A stretch of 64,000 nucleotides of DNA from positions 1,703,501 to 1,767,500 of the forward strand of contig NZ_CP020370.1 of assembly GCF_002813775.1 (NCBI RefSeq), in the 5' to 3' direction. The notes beneath the pieces were generated by a model. That model was not told the origin of the DNA and ran no database searches. It saw only the letters and a program-made list of their open reading frames with translations. Shown here in pieces: positions 53,183 through 62,611 of this stretch. This stretch comes from Candidatus Thiodictyon syntrophicum. Its GTDB lineage: Bacteria > Pseudomonadota > Gammaproteobacteria > Chromatiales > Chromatiaceae. The stretch's first letter is position 1; every line of letters starts with the position of its first letter. The translations under genes were made by a program, and so were the position numbers.

Positions 53183-53244
53183 TAGCCCGCATCGCTTGCC
53201 AGCCTCGGGGCGTTCGCGAAGTCGGCACGGCGCGATGCGGGCTA
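53183..53244. repeat. inverted repeat (TAGCCCGCATCGC type)
   Basis: TAGCCCGCATCGC (53183-53195) and GCGATGCGGGCTA (53232-53244) form a 13-bp perfect stem with a 36-base loop. This motif is one of the dispersed palindromes of gammaproteobacteria. It lies in the 53000-53328 gap downstream of the DUF4276 gene and upstream of sdhC; no gene is seen in this gap. Confidence 0.8.
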
Positions 53245-53328
53245 CAAGGCGGGGAACGTTCGGGGTCTGAGACACGAGACCCTGCGTAGACGGCGGTTGG
53301 ACAGATGCCTTTTGAAGGTACCGGGCCA

Positions 53329-53982
53329 TCAGGGGCCAGCGACGTGCTCGGGCGGCTGGCCGAGTTGCCGGGACCACTCGCTGCACAGTTTGCGGAACGA
53401 CCGACTGCGCGCCCGGGCCTGATCCAGGTCCATCCGGGCCGTGAGGGCTGGCTGATCGGTGATCTCTCGATACACCCCACCGACCATCCGGTGGCCGATC
53501 CAACCCTTAGCGTTGCGTGGGACCTCAGGGTCGACCCCATCGGCAGGATCAAAGCGAAATCCACGCTGACCATCCAAGGATTGCGCGGCGGCCAGGAACC
53601 AGGCCTCGTACTCGTGGTTTGCCAGCACCACCGAAACCGACCTGTGGGGCACCACCCGCCGGGCACGGTCCAAGATCTCGGGGCCGCGGGTTGCCGGGCA
53701 GTCGTCGTCCGCGTCCAGCAGGATCAGGACCCAGCCAGTCTCTCCGCATTTGGCAGCGGCCAGTTTCAGGTGTCGCGAGAACACGTCGTCTTTGTTCAGG
53801 AACTGCTCCCGGCGAACCCGAATCGGCGTGGCGATCTCCGTATAGACATCGGGGGTCAGCCATTCGCCAAGTCGGCGCAAGAGGACGGGGAGTGCGGAGA
53901 CCTCTCCGTCGCCTTCGACGATGGATGCCACGGTCTGCATAAGGCCGGCGCTACCCGGTGCGTTGTTGAAACTGTTCGACAT
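53329..53982 (-). CDS. DUF4276 family TOPRIM-like protein
   Basis: 217 residues. The TOPRIM motif pattern is visible: E23 in VASIVEGDGEVSALPVLL and D90/D92 in LILLDADDDCPATRG, the arrangement used by OLD nucleases and topoisomerases to bind Mg. VVPHRSVSVVLANHEYEAWFLA is a family segment. It starts nine bases after the upstream ATPase stop, forming a two-gene operon. TOPRIM plus ATPase pairs resemble split OLD systems and abortive-infection modules. A nuclease role in phage defence is inferred. Confidence 0.85.
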   Translation of the reverse strand: MSNSFNNAPGSAGLMQTVASIVEGDGEVSALPVLLRRLGEWLTPDVYTEIATPIRVRREQFLNKDDVFSRHLKLAAAKCGETGWVLILLDADDDCPATRGPEILDRARRVVPHRSVSVVLANHEYEAWFLAAAQSLDGQRGFRFDPADGVDPEVPRNAKGWIGHRMVGGVYREITDQPALTARMDLDQARARSRSFRKLCSEWSRQLGQPPEHVAGP

Positions 53983-53991
53983 CGACCAGTC

Positions 53992-55242
53992 TCAAAGGTA
54001 AAGGTCCGACCTGCCGAAGTCGAAGTCCAGGTGGTCCGAAGGCGAGAGTGCCTCAAATAAATCGGTGGGGCGCAGCGCTTGGCCTGGGGCCGCTACCCGC
54101 TCGGGGCCAAGCTGATTGAGCCGCAGGAGTTCGCCCGCGGTGAACAGGTGTTCTTCAAGCATCTCCCGTGACGCTGCGTCGACCCGCGCAATCCGGGATT
54201 CGCCGCCTTCGGAGACGACTGCGAGCAGCGCGGTGGGCTCTAGCGCTGCGTCGTCGAGCAGGTCCGGGCTATGACTGGTGACCAGCACCTGCGTCTGCTC
54301 GGAGGCCCGTTGCAGTGCCTCCCGCAAGGCCGCGAAGGCGGCTGGGTGGAGCGCCGTCTCGGGTTCCTCGATCCCGACCAGCCTGAGCGAACCGTCGCTC
54401 ACCCCCTGAAACAAGGCAATCAATGCACCGAAGACCCGCAGGGTACCGTCCGACATGCCCTGGGCGGGAAAGCGCCAGGGATACTCCGCGCCCGTAACGT
54501 CCTGGCGAAATTCGAGGGTCTCCATGGAACCGAGTGCCTTGTGCTCTACGCCTTGCACCATGGGAACCACTGCATGCAGATATTCGCTGACCAACGAGAG
54601 TGTCTCTGGGGCCGCGCGTGCAAGGTGTCGCACAACGCTCGCGATATTCTCGCCGGCCGGCTTGAGCAGTCGGCCTTCCTGCGGCTTCTGCAACTCCCGC
54701 ATGAGCTTCGGGTCCAGGTTGTAGAAACCCATGGCCGTCAGTGCATCAAAGACGGGGCGGAAGGCAGGGAGCCCGGACGCGGCGACGAGACCGAGCCGGT
54801 CCGATGTGACCGCGGGAAAGGACGCCTCGCTAGTCGCAACCAGCTTGCCGCGCTGAAGCTTGAATCCGGGGCCGCTGCCCTTCCAACCGATCGCGCACTG
54901 CTCGTCCTGGACCTCATAACCGCCGCCCTTGAGGGCGCCGACCATAAAGGCATAGAAGCCCGGACGCTCGTCCGGTAGTCGGAATGCCAGCCGAATCCCG
55001 AAATTGGGCGGGCGCCCGCTGGATCGCCGCCGTACCTCGCCGAGCCCGCCCCGCTGATTCAGTGCACGGTCGAGCGAGCCGTTCAAGGCATCGGCGACCA
55101 GATGAAGGGCATCGAGAAAATTGCTCTTACCGGACCCGTTCGGTCCGAGCAGATAGGTCAAGGGGCCGAGCCGCACGTCGCAGGCCGCGATGCTCTTGTA
55201 ATTGCGCAGCACGACCCGGGTAAGGAAGACGGACGACGGCAT
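53992..55242 (-). CDS. AAA15/OLD-like ABC-class ATPase
   Basis: 416 residues. N-terminal VVLRNYKSIAACDVRLGPLT and Walker A GPNGSGKS (33-40), the signature-like GMSDGTLRVFGALIALFQ, Walker B LVGIEEPETALHPAAFAAL and the H-loop QVLVTSHSPDLLDD. This is the RecF/SMC-like ATPase architecture of the OLD family, without the C-terminal TOPRIM domain of single-chain OLD; the TOPRIM is supplied by the next gene (DUF4276). It starts 17 bp after the der stop codon and may be co-transcribed with der. Confidence 0.9.
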   Translation of the reverse strand: MPSSVFLTRVVLRNYKSIAACDVRLGPLTYLLGPNGSGKSNFLDALHLVADALNGSLDRALNQRGGLGEVRRRSSGRPPNFGIRLAFRLPDERPGFYAFMVGALKGGGYEVQDEQCAIGWKGSGPGFKLQRGKLVATSEASFPAVTSDRLGLVAASGLPAFRPVFDALTAMGFYNLDPKLMRELQKPQEGRLLKPAGENIASVVRHLARAAPETLSLVSEYLHAVVPMVQGVEHKALGSMETLEFRQDVTGAEYPWRFPAQGMSDGTLRVFGALIALFQGVSDGSLRLVGIEEPETALHPAAFAALREALQRASEQTQVLVTSHSPDLLDDAALEPTALLAVVSEGGESRIARVDAASREMLEEHLFTAGELLRLNQLGPERVAAPGQALRPTDLFEALSPSDHLDFDFGRSDLYL

Positions 55243-55259
55243 GGGGGGCGGCCCTTGAG

Positions 55260-56672
55260 CTACTTGCGCCTGACGTACGCCTTAAGCCGCGCCCGGTGCT
55301 TGATCTGCCGCTCGGTCAGGTTATTCTTGATACCCTTGAAGGGGTTGGTGCCGCTCTTGAACTCGATGCGCAACGGGGTGCCGGAGAGGCCCAGGTCCTT
55401 GCGGAAGCGGTTGATTAGATAGCGCCGGTAGGTGTCGGGTACGTTCTCGGTCTGGTTGCCATGGATGATGATGAGCGGCGGGTTGCGCCCGCCCTGGTGC
55501 GCATAGCGCAGCTTGATGCGCCGGCCGTGCACCAGCGGCGGCTGGTGCTCCTGGACCGCGGCCTCCAGCAGGCGGGTCATCTCGGGGGTGGGGATGTCGC
55601 GCATGGCGTTGGCGTAGGCGCGGTCGACCTCATCGAGCAGCAGCCCCACGCCGCTGCCGTGCAGGGCGGAGATGCGATGCTGGGCGGCGAAGTCGAGAAA
55701 GCCGAGCTTGCGCTCGATTTGGGTGTGGACCTGGGTGCGGGCATCGGTGTCCAGCCCGTCCCACTTGTTGATGGCGACCACCAGCGCGCGTCCGCTGTCG
55801 ATGATGTGACCGGCGAGTGTGGCGTCCTGCTCGCCGACACCTTCGTGGGCGTCCAGCACCATGATGATGACGTTGCACGCCTCGATCGCCTGGAGTGTCT
55901 TGATGATGCTGAACTTCTCGATCACGTCCGTGACCTTGCCGCGGCGCCGCACGCCGGCGGTATCGATCAGCGTATAGCGGCGCCCGCGGTATTCGACCGG
56001 GATGAAGATACTGTCGCGGGTGGTGCCGGGCAGATCGCAGGTCACCAGCCGCTCCTCACCCAGGAGTCGGTTGATGAGGGTGGACTTGCCGGCATTGGGG
56101 CGCCCGACCACGGCGACCTTGATGCCCTCGTCCGCGCCGGTGGGCTCGGCGTCGGGGTCCGGGACGACCTGCGCGGCGCGGAACGCCAGTTCCTCCAGCA
56201 GCCCTTCCATGAGGGTGCGCACGCCGCGCCCCTGGCTGGCGGAGATGGGTACGGGGTCGCCGAGGCCCAGGGCGTGGAACTCGGCGGCGACCAGTTCGCG
56301 TTCCGCGTGGTCGGCCTTGTTGACCACCAGGCTCAGTGGCTTGCCGAGCCGGCGCAGGCGCTCGCCGATCTCGTGGTCGCCGGCGGTGCAGCCGTCCTTG
56401 GCGTCGACCAGGAAGATGATCTGGTCCGCCTCCTCGATGGCGGCCTGGACCTGGCGCTGCATCAGGGCCTCGACCCCGTCGGCGTCGAAGCTGATCCCGC
56501 CGGTGTCGACCACCACGTAGGGGTTGGGACCGACGCGCCCGACCCCGTACTGGCGGTCGCGGGTGAGGCCGGGGAAGTTGGCCACGAGGGCGTCCCGGCT
56601 CTGGGTGAGCCGGTTGAACAGGGTGGACTTGCCGACATTCGGACGGCCCACCAGGGTGATGACGGGCAGCAT
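55260..56672 (-). CDS. der: ribosome-biogenesis GTPase Der (EngA)
   Basis: 470 residues with tandem GTPase domains: the first with [21 protein letters not shown] and DTGGISFDA, the second with [20 protein letters not shown] and [11 protein letters not shown], then a KH-like domain ending [15 protein letters not shown]. Essential for 50S subunit assembly. The upstream neighbour bamB is 15 bp away, as in E. coli, where yfgM-bamB-der are linked. Confidence 0.97.
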   Translation of the reverse strand: MLPVITLVGRPNVGKSTLFNRLTQSRDALVANFPGLTRDRQYGVGRVGPNPYVVVDTGGISFDADGVEALMQRQVQAAIEEADQIIFLVDAKDGCTAGDHEIGERLRRLGKPLSLVVNKADHAERELVAAEFHALGLGDPVPISASQGRGVRTLMEGLLEELAFRAAQVVPDPDAEPTGADEGIKVAVVGRPNAGKSTLINRLLGEERLVTCDLPGTTRDSIFIPVEYRGRRYTLIDTAGVRRRGKVTDVIEKFSIIKTLQAIEACNVIIMVLDAHEGVGEQDATLAGHIIDSGRALVVAINKWDGLDTDARTQVHTQIERKLGFLDFAAQHRISALHGSGVGLLLDEVDRAYANAMRDIPTPEMTRLLEAAVQEHQPPLVHGRRIKLRYAHQGGRNPPLIIIHGNQTENVPDTYRRYLINRFRKDLGLSGTPLRIEFKSGTNPFKGIKNNLTERQIKHRARLKAYVRRK

Positions 56673-56687
56673 GTCGGAGGTGCCTCT

Positions 56688-58088
56688 TTAGCGAGTGTTA
56701 CGGGCTGGGTTCTGGGGGGGCGCCGCCGGCTTGGCCGGCGGATTCGCCGGGGCCTGGGGCGGCGACGCGGGTGCCGCCGGCGGTGCGGCGGTCGTCGGCT
56801 TGGCGGCCCTGGTCACTTGGGTGGGGCGTGCGGCCTCGTCCACGGCCGCCGCTGACTGGGCGCCGCCGCGGCTTCCCGCGGGGGCCGTGCCGGTACTGAG
56901 CACGGCCAGGGTGCCGTCGGTGGCGTAGACATAGAGCCGGTTGCCGACCACCAGGGGGCGGGCGGTGATGGCCTTCTTGCTCACCCGGGTGCGGCCGACC
57001 AAGCGGCCGTCGGCCTGGGCCAGCAGGTGCAGCCAGCCGTCCAGATCACCCACGGCGATCAGGTTGCCGAGCAGGGCCGGGGCGGTGAGCTGGCGGTTGC
57101 GCAGCCGTTCCTGTTTCCAGCGCCCAGCGCCGCCGACCGGGTCGGCGCCCCACACCAGGTCCGCGGAGTCGGTGATGAAGAGATTGGACTGCGTGGCGGC
57201 GAGCCCGGCGTGGGACGACAGTTCCCGGCGCCACAGCACGCCGCCGCCGTCCAGGTCGACCGCCGCCAGGTCGCCGTTGTAGGTGCCGACAAAGATGACC
57301 TTGCCGATGACCACCGGATCGGCGTCGATGTCCGTGATGCGGGCCAATTCCGAGCGTCCGCCCGGTGCGGTGATGATGACCTCCCACAATGGGGTACCGT
57401 CCGCCGGGTCGAGTTTGACCAGCTTGCCGCCGGCGAGCCCGACGAGGACCCCGGTGGGGGCGATCACGGGGGTACTGCTGCCGCGCAGCGTCAGCACCGG
57501 TGCCGGGTACGGGACCCGCCACAGTTCGCTGCCCTTGGCCTCATCCAGTGCGAGCACGGTGTCGTCGAGGGTGTGGATGATCACCTTGCCGTCGTCGGTG
57601 CGCCGGGGTACCGAGAGGACCTCCCCGCTGACCGGGGCGCGCCACAGTTGCTTGCCGTCGGTGCTCGACAGCGCGATGACCTGGCCGTCGCTGGTCCCCA
57701 GGATCAGGCGCTCGCCGGCCAGTTCCGGGCCGGCGCTCAGCGGCAGCTTCGTGTCCTTCTGCCACAGGACGCGGCCGCTGCCCGCATCCGCGGCGACCAC
57801 GCGCCCGCGTGCGTCGGCCACGTAGACGCGGCCCCCGCTGACCGCCGGGACCAGATAGAGGCGCCGGCCCTCGCTGCCCCTGGTGAGGCGTGCCGACCAC
57901 AGGGTGGTGGCGGTGACCTCGGGGACGATGGTGGTGAGTTTGGTCGCCGGGGTGGGGTCCTTCTCGCCGCCGAGCCAGGGGATGTAACTGCAACCGGTCA
58001 GGATGCCGGCGATCAGCAATGCAGTGCAGGTGCGCCGGGCGCGGCGGTGGGCGGGGTGCCGAATGGGCATGATGTCGGTCGGCCTCAA
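56688..58088 (-). CDS. bamB: outer-membrane assembly lipoprotein BamB
   Basis: 466 residues; the ATG overlaps the yfgM stop by four bases (ATGA). Lipoprotein signal with lipobox (LLIAGILTGCS), then an eight-bladed beta-propeller with the repeating W-x-x-D/G pattern (VPAVSGGRVYVADARGRVVA; LWRAPVSGEVLSVPRR; PLWEVIITAPGGRSEL; VVGNRLYVYATDGTLAVL). The last about 70 residues are Ala/Pro/Lys-rich (AKPTTAAPPAAPASPPQAP), longer than E. coli BamB. It is part of the BAM complex that folds outer-membrane proteins. Confidence 0.93.
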   Translation of the reverse strand: MRPTDIMPIRHPAHRRARRTCTALLIAGILTGCSYIPWLGGEKDPTPATKLTTIVPEVTATTLWSARLTRGSEGRRLYLVPAVSGGRVYVADARGRVVAADAGSGRVLWQKDTKLPLSAGPELAGERLILGTSDGQVIALSSTDGKQLWRAPVSGEVLSVPRRTDDGKVIIHTLDDTVLALDEAKGSELWRVPYPAPVLTLRGSSTPVIAPTGVLVGLAGGKLVKLDPADGTPLWEVIITAPGGRSELARITDIDADPVVIGKVIFVGTYNGDLAAVDLDGGGVLWRRELSSHAGLAATQSNLFITDSADLVWGADPVGGAGRWKQERLRNRQLTAPALLGNLIAVGDLDGWLHLLAQADGRLVGRTRVSKKAITARPLVVGNRLYVYATDGTLAVLSTGTAPAGSRGGAQSAAAVDEAARPTQVTRAAKPTTAAPPAAPASPPQAPANPPAKPAAPPQNPARNTR

Positions 58089-58714
58089 CCGGCGCTGGGC
58101 AGGTTGTCGAGCTTGAGCCGGATCAACTGGGGCAGGCCGGTCCCGGCGGTGATGGCCTTCTCGTAGGCGGCGCGTGCCGCGGCACTGTCCCCGCGGGCGG
58201 CGGCGAGGTCGCCGCGCACGGCTGCAAAGTCCCCGGCGAAGGCCGCGCCGTCGTCATGGGCGGCGACGGTGGCCGCGGCGGCGTCCAGTTGGCCCTGGGC
58301 GAGTTGAATGCGCGCGAGCCGCAGGGCCGCCAGGCGCGTCAGGGCCGGGTCCGGGGCCTTGACGAGCAGCCGTTGCAGGGCGGCCATGGCCCCTGGGGCG
58401 TCGCCACTTTCATACAGCACCCGGGCCGCGACCAGGGCGCCCAAGGCGGGGTAGGGGGTAGCGCCGTATTGCTGGTCCAAGAGTTGCGCCTGCTTGGCGG
58501 TCGACTCGGCCTCACCCGCGGCGGCACTGACCATCAGCTGCTCGAAGGCCGCCGAGGCCTGGGCGCCGACACCATTGCGGTAGTCGGTCCAGGTACGCCA
58601 ACCGAACACGACCGCGAGGCCAAGCGCCACCCCGCCCACCACGGACATGCCGTTTTCCTTCCACCATTTCTTGATGGACTCGACCTTCTCGTCGTCGGTT
58701 TCGTATTCGCTCAC
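58085..58714 (-). CDS. yfgM: YfgM-like TPR protein (SecYEG ancillary factor)
   Basis: 209 residues starting at GTG (SEYETDDEKVESIKKWWKEN). A single transmembrane helix (GMSVVGGVALGLAVVFGW) precedes a periplasmic domain with TPR-like repeats (GATPYPALGALVAARVLYES; LAALRLARIQLAQGQLDAAA). YfgM associates with the SecYEG translocon and PpiD in E. coli. The stop overlaps the bamB start. Confidence 0.9.
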   Translation of the reverse strand: MSEYETDDEKVESIKKWWKENGMSVVGGVALGLAVVFGWRTWTDYRNGVGAQASAAFEQLMVSAAAGEAESTAKQAQLLDQQYGATPYPALGALVAARVLYESGDAPGAMAALQRLLVKAPDPALTRLAALRLARIQLAQGQLDAAAATVAAHDDGAAFAGDFAAVRGDLAAARGDSAAARAAYEKAITAGTGLPQLIRLKLDNLPSAG

Positions 58715-58789
58715 GCTCGGTTTCCTTTTGGGGGTATGGGCACTCGTCTAACGGCTGGATTCCAGCGCGGGTGGCCTTGGATCGCCAGG

Positions 58790-58915
58790 CTACCGGCGGC
58801 GCCGGCGCGGCGGGCGGGCCCGTCGGTTGGACATGATCTGCTCGAAAACAGTGCGATTATAGTCGTCCACCGCGCGCACCAGGCGCGGATTGATTGGGTC
58901 GGCCGGGGCGCTCAT
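58790..58915 (-). CDS. 41-codon ORF overlapping the rodZ stop, highly basic
   Basis: A start overlapping the rodZ stop by four bases (ATGA) and 41 codons: MSAPADPINPRLVRAVDDYN, then RTVFEQIMSNRRARPPRRRR. The last 12 residues are almost all Arg/Pro. It fills most of the space between rodZ and yfgM, where ispG and hisS lie in many relatives. Translational coupling makes it a plausible small protein, but it has no recognised family, and it may not be expressed. Confidence 0.45.
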   Translation of the reverse strand: MSAPADPINPRLVRAVDDYNRTVFEQIMSNRRARPPRRRRR

Positions 58916-59898
58916 TCGGGGCTTCTCGGGTCGAACTTGAAGCGCGCGTCCTTGCCGCGGGCGCGGCCGGCCAAGTCGACGGGGCGGCCGTCGACGGTGA
59001 CGCCCAAGGCCGCGGCGTTACCGATGACAACGGCATAGGGCGGGCTGCCGGCCAGCACCCGGGTGTCACCCTTGCGCATCTGCCCTTTGAGGATCAGCGC
59101 GCCGGTGGCGTCACGGACGTTGATCCAGGTGGCAGCGGAGAAGCTCATGGCGACCTCGCCCGGGGGTCCGTTCGGCGTACCTGCCGCAGGCTCGGCCGTG
59201 GCGCCGGTCCTGGTCGCATCGGGGGGCGCGTCGGGGGTCGCGACCGCCGGGCCTTGGGCCTGGGTGGCGGGTGGCGCGGGGGGCAGGGCCAGGGCCGCCG
59301 ACCGCTCGGGTTCCGGGCCGGCACCGGTAGCCGCCGGCAGCGGCAGCGCCGGGCCCGCGGCGGCGGCGCCTTGGGTGGCCGGCGCGCTCGTCTGGTCCAG
59401 CGGCGGGGGGGTGTTGGCCGGTGTCGTCAGGGCGAGGCCGGAGGCGTCCCCGGGAGTCAACGACGACAGTAATTCGGCCCGGTTCTGCCACCAGAGTGCG
59501 AGCATGGTGACTACCGCGGCCAGCAAGGCGAGGCTGATCAGTCGTACCAGGATGTGACTGCTGCCGATCTCCTGCCGGGGCAGGGGACTGACCCGCAAGC
59601 CGACCGGCTCCGGGTCGGGATGGGCCGTGCGAAAGGCGGCAATCAGCGGCTCCGCGTCCAGGCCCAGCAGGCGTGCGTAGTTACGCAGGTAGCCGGTGAC
59701 GAACACCGGCCCCGGTAGGTCCTGATAGCGGTCCTGTTCCAAGGCCTCGACCGTTGCGACCCGTAGATGGAGTTGGGCGGCGATGCGTTCGATCTCGATC
59801 CCGCGGGACTGGCGCTGCACGCGCAGGCGGCGCCCGGGGTTTTCGGAAAACTCGACGACATTTTGATCGTCCGAACTGACGGCTTGAATTGGATTCAT
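58912..59898 (-). CDS. rodZ: cytoskeletal protein RodZ
   Basis: 328 residues. N-terminal helix-turn-helix (GRRLRVQRQSRGIEIERIAA, QDRYQDLPGPVFVTGYLRNY), one transmembrane helix (LVRLISLALLAAVVTMLALWW, about residues 116-136), a Pro/Ala-rich linker and a C-terminal beta domain (SFSAATWINVRDATGALILKG, DUF4115). RodZ couples MreB to the wall-elongation machinery. ATG overlaps the pilW stop by four bases; the stop overlaps the start of the 41-codon ORF. Confidence 0.93.
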   Translation of the reverse strand: MNPIQAVSSDDQNVVEFSENPGRRLRVQRQSRGIEIERIAAQLHLRVATVEALEQDRYQDLPGPVFVTGYLRNYARLLGLDAEPLIAAFRTAHPDPEPVGLRVSPLPRQEIGSSHILVRLISLALLAAVVTMLALWWQNRAELLSSLTPGDASGLALTTPANTPPPLDQTSAPATQGAAAAGPALPLPAATGAGPEPERSAALALPPAPPATQAQGPAVATPDAPPDATRTGATAEPAAGTPNGPPGEVAMSFSAATWINVRDATGALILKGQMRKGDTRVLAGSPPYAVVIGNAAALGVTVDGRPVDLAGRARGKDARFKFDPRSPE

Positions 59899-60737
59899 CG
59901 CGAAGGGCTCATTGGAGGTCCCGAAGATGGGGCGCTAGCGGCTGCGCTCTCGGACGGAAACTGGTCGCGCAAGACCTGTTCGTAGGTCTCGGCGCCTTTG
60001 ACATTGCCCAGCTTGCGCTCGGTCTTGATCGCCAACTGCAAGGCCTGGTAGGTGTCGGCGTTGGCGGTGAACACGCCCCTGAGGTAGTCGTCCAGGTAAC
60101 GACGCAGGTAGGCCCTGGCCGCCTTGGCATCGTTGCGGTTCAACTCGATGGCGGCCAGCATGTACAAGGCCGGGCCGTACCTGGGGTTGGCGGTCAGGGC
60201 GCGCTGGTAGAAGGTCTCGGCCGCCGCGGCGTCACCGGCACTCATGGCGCAATTGCCGGCGTTGGTCAGCGAAAACCAGGGCGTCTTGTAAAGCGGGTTG
60301 GCGAGCGCCTTTGCGTACTGGGCCTGCGCCTCGGGATAGCGCCGCAGGGTGCAGAAAAAGCTGCCATAGGCGTCCAGCAATTCGGGGCTGCGGGGGGTGA
60401 GTTCCAGGGCGCGCTTGAAGTTTTCTTCGGCGAGCGGGGTTTCACCGATCTTCTGATAGATCAGTGCCAGCATGTAATAGCCGCCGGAGTTGCGCTGGTC
60501 CGCGGCGATCGCCTTTTCCGCGTTTTTCAGCGCCGCTTCCGTCTGCCCCAGGCGGGAGTACTCCGCGGCGATCGCGATATAGAGGTCCGCCGGGCTGTTC
60601 TCGGTCGCGTTGGGTACGTCGATCGAGCTTGGCGTACCGCGGGCCTGGTGCCGGCTGCAGGACGCACTCGCCAGGCACAGGGCACAGAGGGCGAGGACCC
60701 GCACCAGGGCGGTCACCGGTATGGCCGTGTGGTTCAT
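59895..60737 (-). CDS. pilW: type IV pilus biogenesis lipoprotein PilW (PilF)
   Basis: 280 residues from ATG 60735-60737 that overlaps the rlmN stop. Lipobox (LALCALCLASASCS) and a series of TPRs (LYIAIAAEYSRLGQTEAALK; YYMLALIYQKIGETPLAEEN; LLDAYGSFFCTLRRYPEAQA; NAGNCAMSAGDAAAAETFYQ). PilW/PilF promotes PilQ secretin assembly. Located between rlmN and rodZ, as in many gammaproteobacteria. Confidence 0.93.
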   Translation of the reverse strand: MNHTAIPVTALVRVLALCALCLASASCSRHQARGTPSSIDVPNATENSPADLYIAIAAEYSRLGQTEAALKNAEKAIAADQRNSGGYYMLALIYQKIGETPLAEENFKRALELTPRSPELLDAYGSFFCTLRRYPEAQAQYAKALANPLYKTPWFSLTNAGNCAMSAGDAAAAETFYQRALTANPRYGPALYMLAAIELNRNDAKAARAYLRRYLDDYLRGVFTANADTYQALQLAIKTERKLGNVKGAETYEQVLRDQFPSESAAASAPSSGPPMSPSR

Positions 60738-61873
60738 CGGGCGTGGCACCGCGGCGGTTCGCCGCCGGGGGGCGGGAGGGTGGGCAGACCGACCGTAACC
60801 GGGCGTTCGCCGCGGCGGGTGCGATCCTCCACCCGGCCGACCAGTTGCCCGCAGGCGGCGGCGATCTCGTCACCGCGCGTCTTGCGGGTGAAAACCAGCA
60901 GGCCGGAGCCCATCAGGCGTTGGCGAAAGGCCTCCAACTGCGCCGGGGGGGTGGTCTTGAAGCCGCTGTCGGGAAACGGGTTGAAGGGAATCAGGTTGAG
61001 CTTGGACGGGGTGCCCTCCAATAGTCGGATCAGCTGTTTGGCGTGCTGGAGACTGTCGTTGATGCCGTCGAGCATCACATATTCCCAGGTGATCTTGCGC
61101 CGTTGATCCCCGGCGAGATAGGCGCGGCAGGCCGGCAGCAGTTCCTCCAGCGGGTACTTGCGATTGATCGGCACCAATTGGTCGCGCAGGGCGTTGTTGG
61201 GCGCATGCAGCGATACGGCCAGGGCGACGTCGCTGACCTCCCGCAACCGATAGATATTGGGCACGATGCCGGAGGTGCTCAGGGTGACCCGGAACTTGGA
61301 GAGATTGTAGGCCAGGTCGTCCTGCATGACCGCCATGGCCTTGACCACCGCCTCGAAGTTCGCGAGCGGCTCGCCCATGCCCATCATCACCACGTTCGAT
61401 GGCGCCACACCCAGTTGTCGTGTCGCATGCCAGACTTGGCCGACGATCTCGCCCACCCGCAGGTTGCGATTGAATCCCTGGCGGGCCGTGGCGCAGAAGG
61501 CGCAGTCCAGCGCGCACCCGACCTGGGAGGAGACGCAGAGGGTACTGCGCCCCTCCTCGGGGATGTACACCGTCTCGATGCGCTGCCCGTCATCCAGCTC
61601 CATCACCCACTTCAGGGTGCCGTCCGCGGACGGCCGGGAGTGGATGATGCGGGGCAGGCGCAGCAGCGCGTGGTCCGCCAGTGCGGCGCGCAGGCGTTTG
61701 GGCACGTCGGTCATCGCGTCATAGTCGATGACCCCATGCTTGTGGATCCACTTGAACAGATTACGCCCGTGGAAGGTCTTGAAGCCAAGCGCGGCCACCA
61801 GGGCCTCACAATCGGTGAGGTCCAGGTCCAGCAGGTTCGGCCCCGGGGCCTGGGCTTCTTGCGGATTATCCAT
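60734..61873 (-). CDS. rlmN: 23S rRNA/tRNA adenine C2-methyltransferase RlmN
   Basis: 379 residues. The radical-SAM cluster motif CALDCAFCATARQGFNRNL (C-x3-C-x2-C), GEIVGQVWHATRQ, VMMGMGEPLANFEAVVKA and a C-terminal catalytic Cys region (CGQLVGRVEDRTRRGERPV) are present. It methylates A2503 of 23S rRNA and A37 of some tRNAs. ndk is 30 bp upstream. Confidence 0.97.
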   Translation of the reverse strand: MDNPQEAQAPGPNLLDLDLTDCEALVAALGFKTFHGRNLFKWIHKHGVIDYDAMTDVPKRLRAALADHALLRLPRIIHSRPSADGTLKWVMELDDGQRIETVYIPEEGRSTLCVSSQVGCALDCAFCATARQGFNRNLRVGEIVGQVWHATRQLGVAPSNVVMMGMGEPLANFEAVVKAMAVMQDDLAYNLSKFRVTLSTSGIVPNIYRLREVSDVALAVSLHAPNNALRDQLVPINRKYPLEELLPACRAYLAGDQRRKITWEYVMLDGINDSLQHAKQLIRLLEGTPSKLNLIPFNPFPDSGFKTTPPAQLEAFRQRLMGSGLLVFTRKTRGDEIAAACGQLVGRVEDRTRRGERPVTVGLPTLPPPGGEPPRCHAR

Positions 61874-61903
61874 CGCGGGTGCGCGGTCCGGTCCGGGTCG
61901 GGG

Positions 61904-62332
61904 TCAGCGGGTGCGCGGGCAGAGGCCTTCCGGGAAAAAGAATGCAATTTCCACCGCCGCCGTGTCCGGGGCGTCGGAGCCGTGCACTGCGTTCTCGGTA
62001 AAGGAGTCGGCGAAGTCCGCCCGGATGGTGCCCGGGGCGGCGTTGGCCGGGTTGGTGGCGCCCATGATGTCGCGGTTCTTCGCGACCGCGTCCTCACCCT
62101 CCAGGGCCTGGACCATGACCGGCCCGGAGGTCATGAAGTCCACCAGTTCCGCGAAGAACGGCCGGCCCTGATGCACGGCATAGAAGGCCGCGGCCTGCTC
62201 CTTGCTCAGGTGCACCATGCGCGCCGCGACGATGCGCAGTCCGGCCGCCTCGAAACGGCTCAGGATGGCGCCGATGGCGTCTTTGGCGACGGCGTTGGGC
62301 TTAATGATAGAGAGGGTGCGTTCGACTGGCAT
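61904..62332 (-). CDS. ndk: nucleoside diphosphate kinase
   Basis: 142 residues: [20 protein letters not shown], then [20 protein letters not shown] and the catalytic His in [19 protein letters not shown]. Transfers phosphate between NTP and NDP pools. First gene of the ndk-rlmN-pilW-rodZ run; the 279 bp upstream (62333-62611) contain no gene. Confidence 0.97.
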   Translation of the reverse strand: MPVERTLSIIKPNAVAKDAIGAILSRFEAAGLRIVAARMVHLSKEQAAAFYAVHQGRPFFAELVDFMTSGPVMVQALEGEDAVAKNRDIMGATNPANAAPGTIRADFADSFTENAVHGSDAPDTAAVEIAFFFPEGLCPRTR

Positions 62333-62611
62333 GGGGGCTCCGGATCAGGTGTTTGAGGGCGCGCCCGCGGCGATAATGGGGCAAGGTCCCGGGGTCGTCC
62401 CCGGCGCGGCGCAGTGGCCGCCGCCGGTGCGGGCCGGCGCAAAGCAAGTCGCGCAGTCTACCGGCAAGGGGGATGACCGGCAATGCCGGGTGTCTGCCGA
62501 CGCGCCCGCGCCGGGCGTCCCGGGCGCGCGGCAGTGCCCGGCCGCGCGCCCGGTCGGGGGGCGCAAGTCCATCCGGCCCACGAGAAATTTAACCCGCAGT
62601 AGAGGTGAGTC

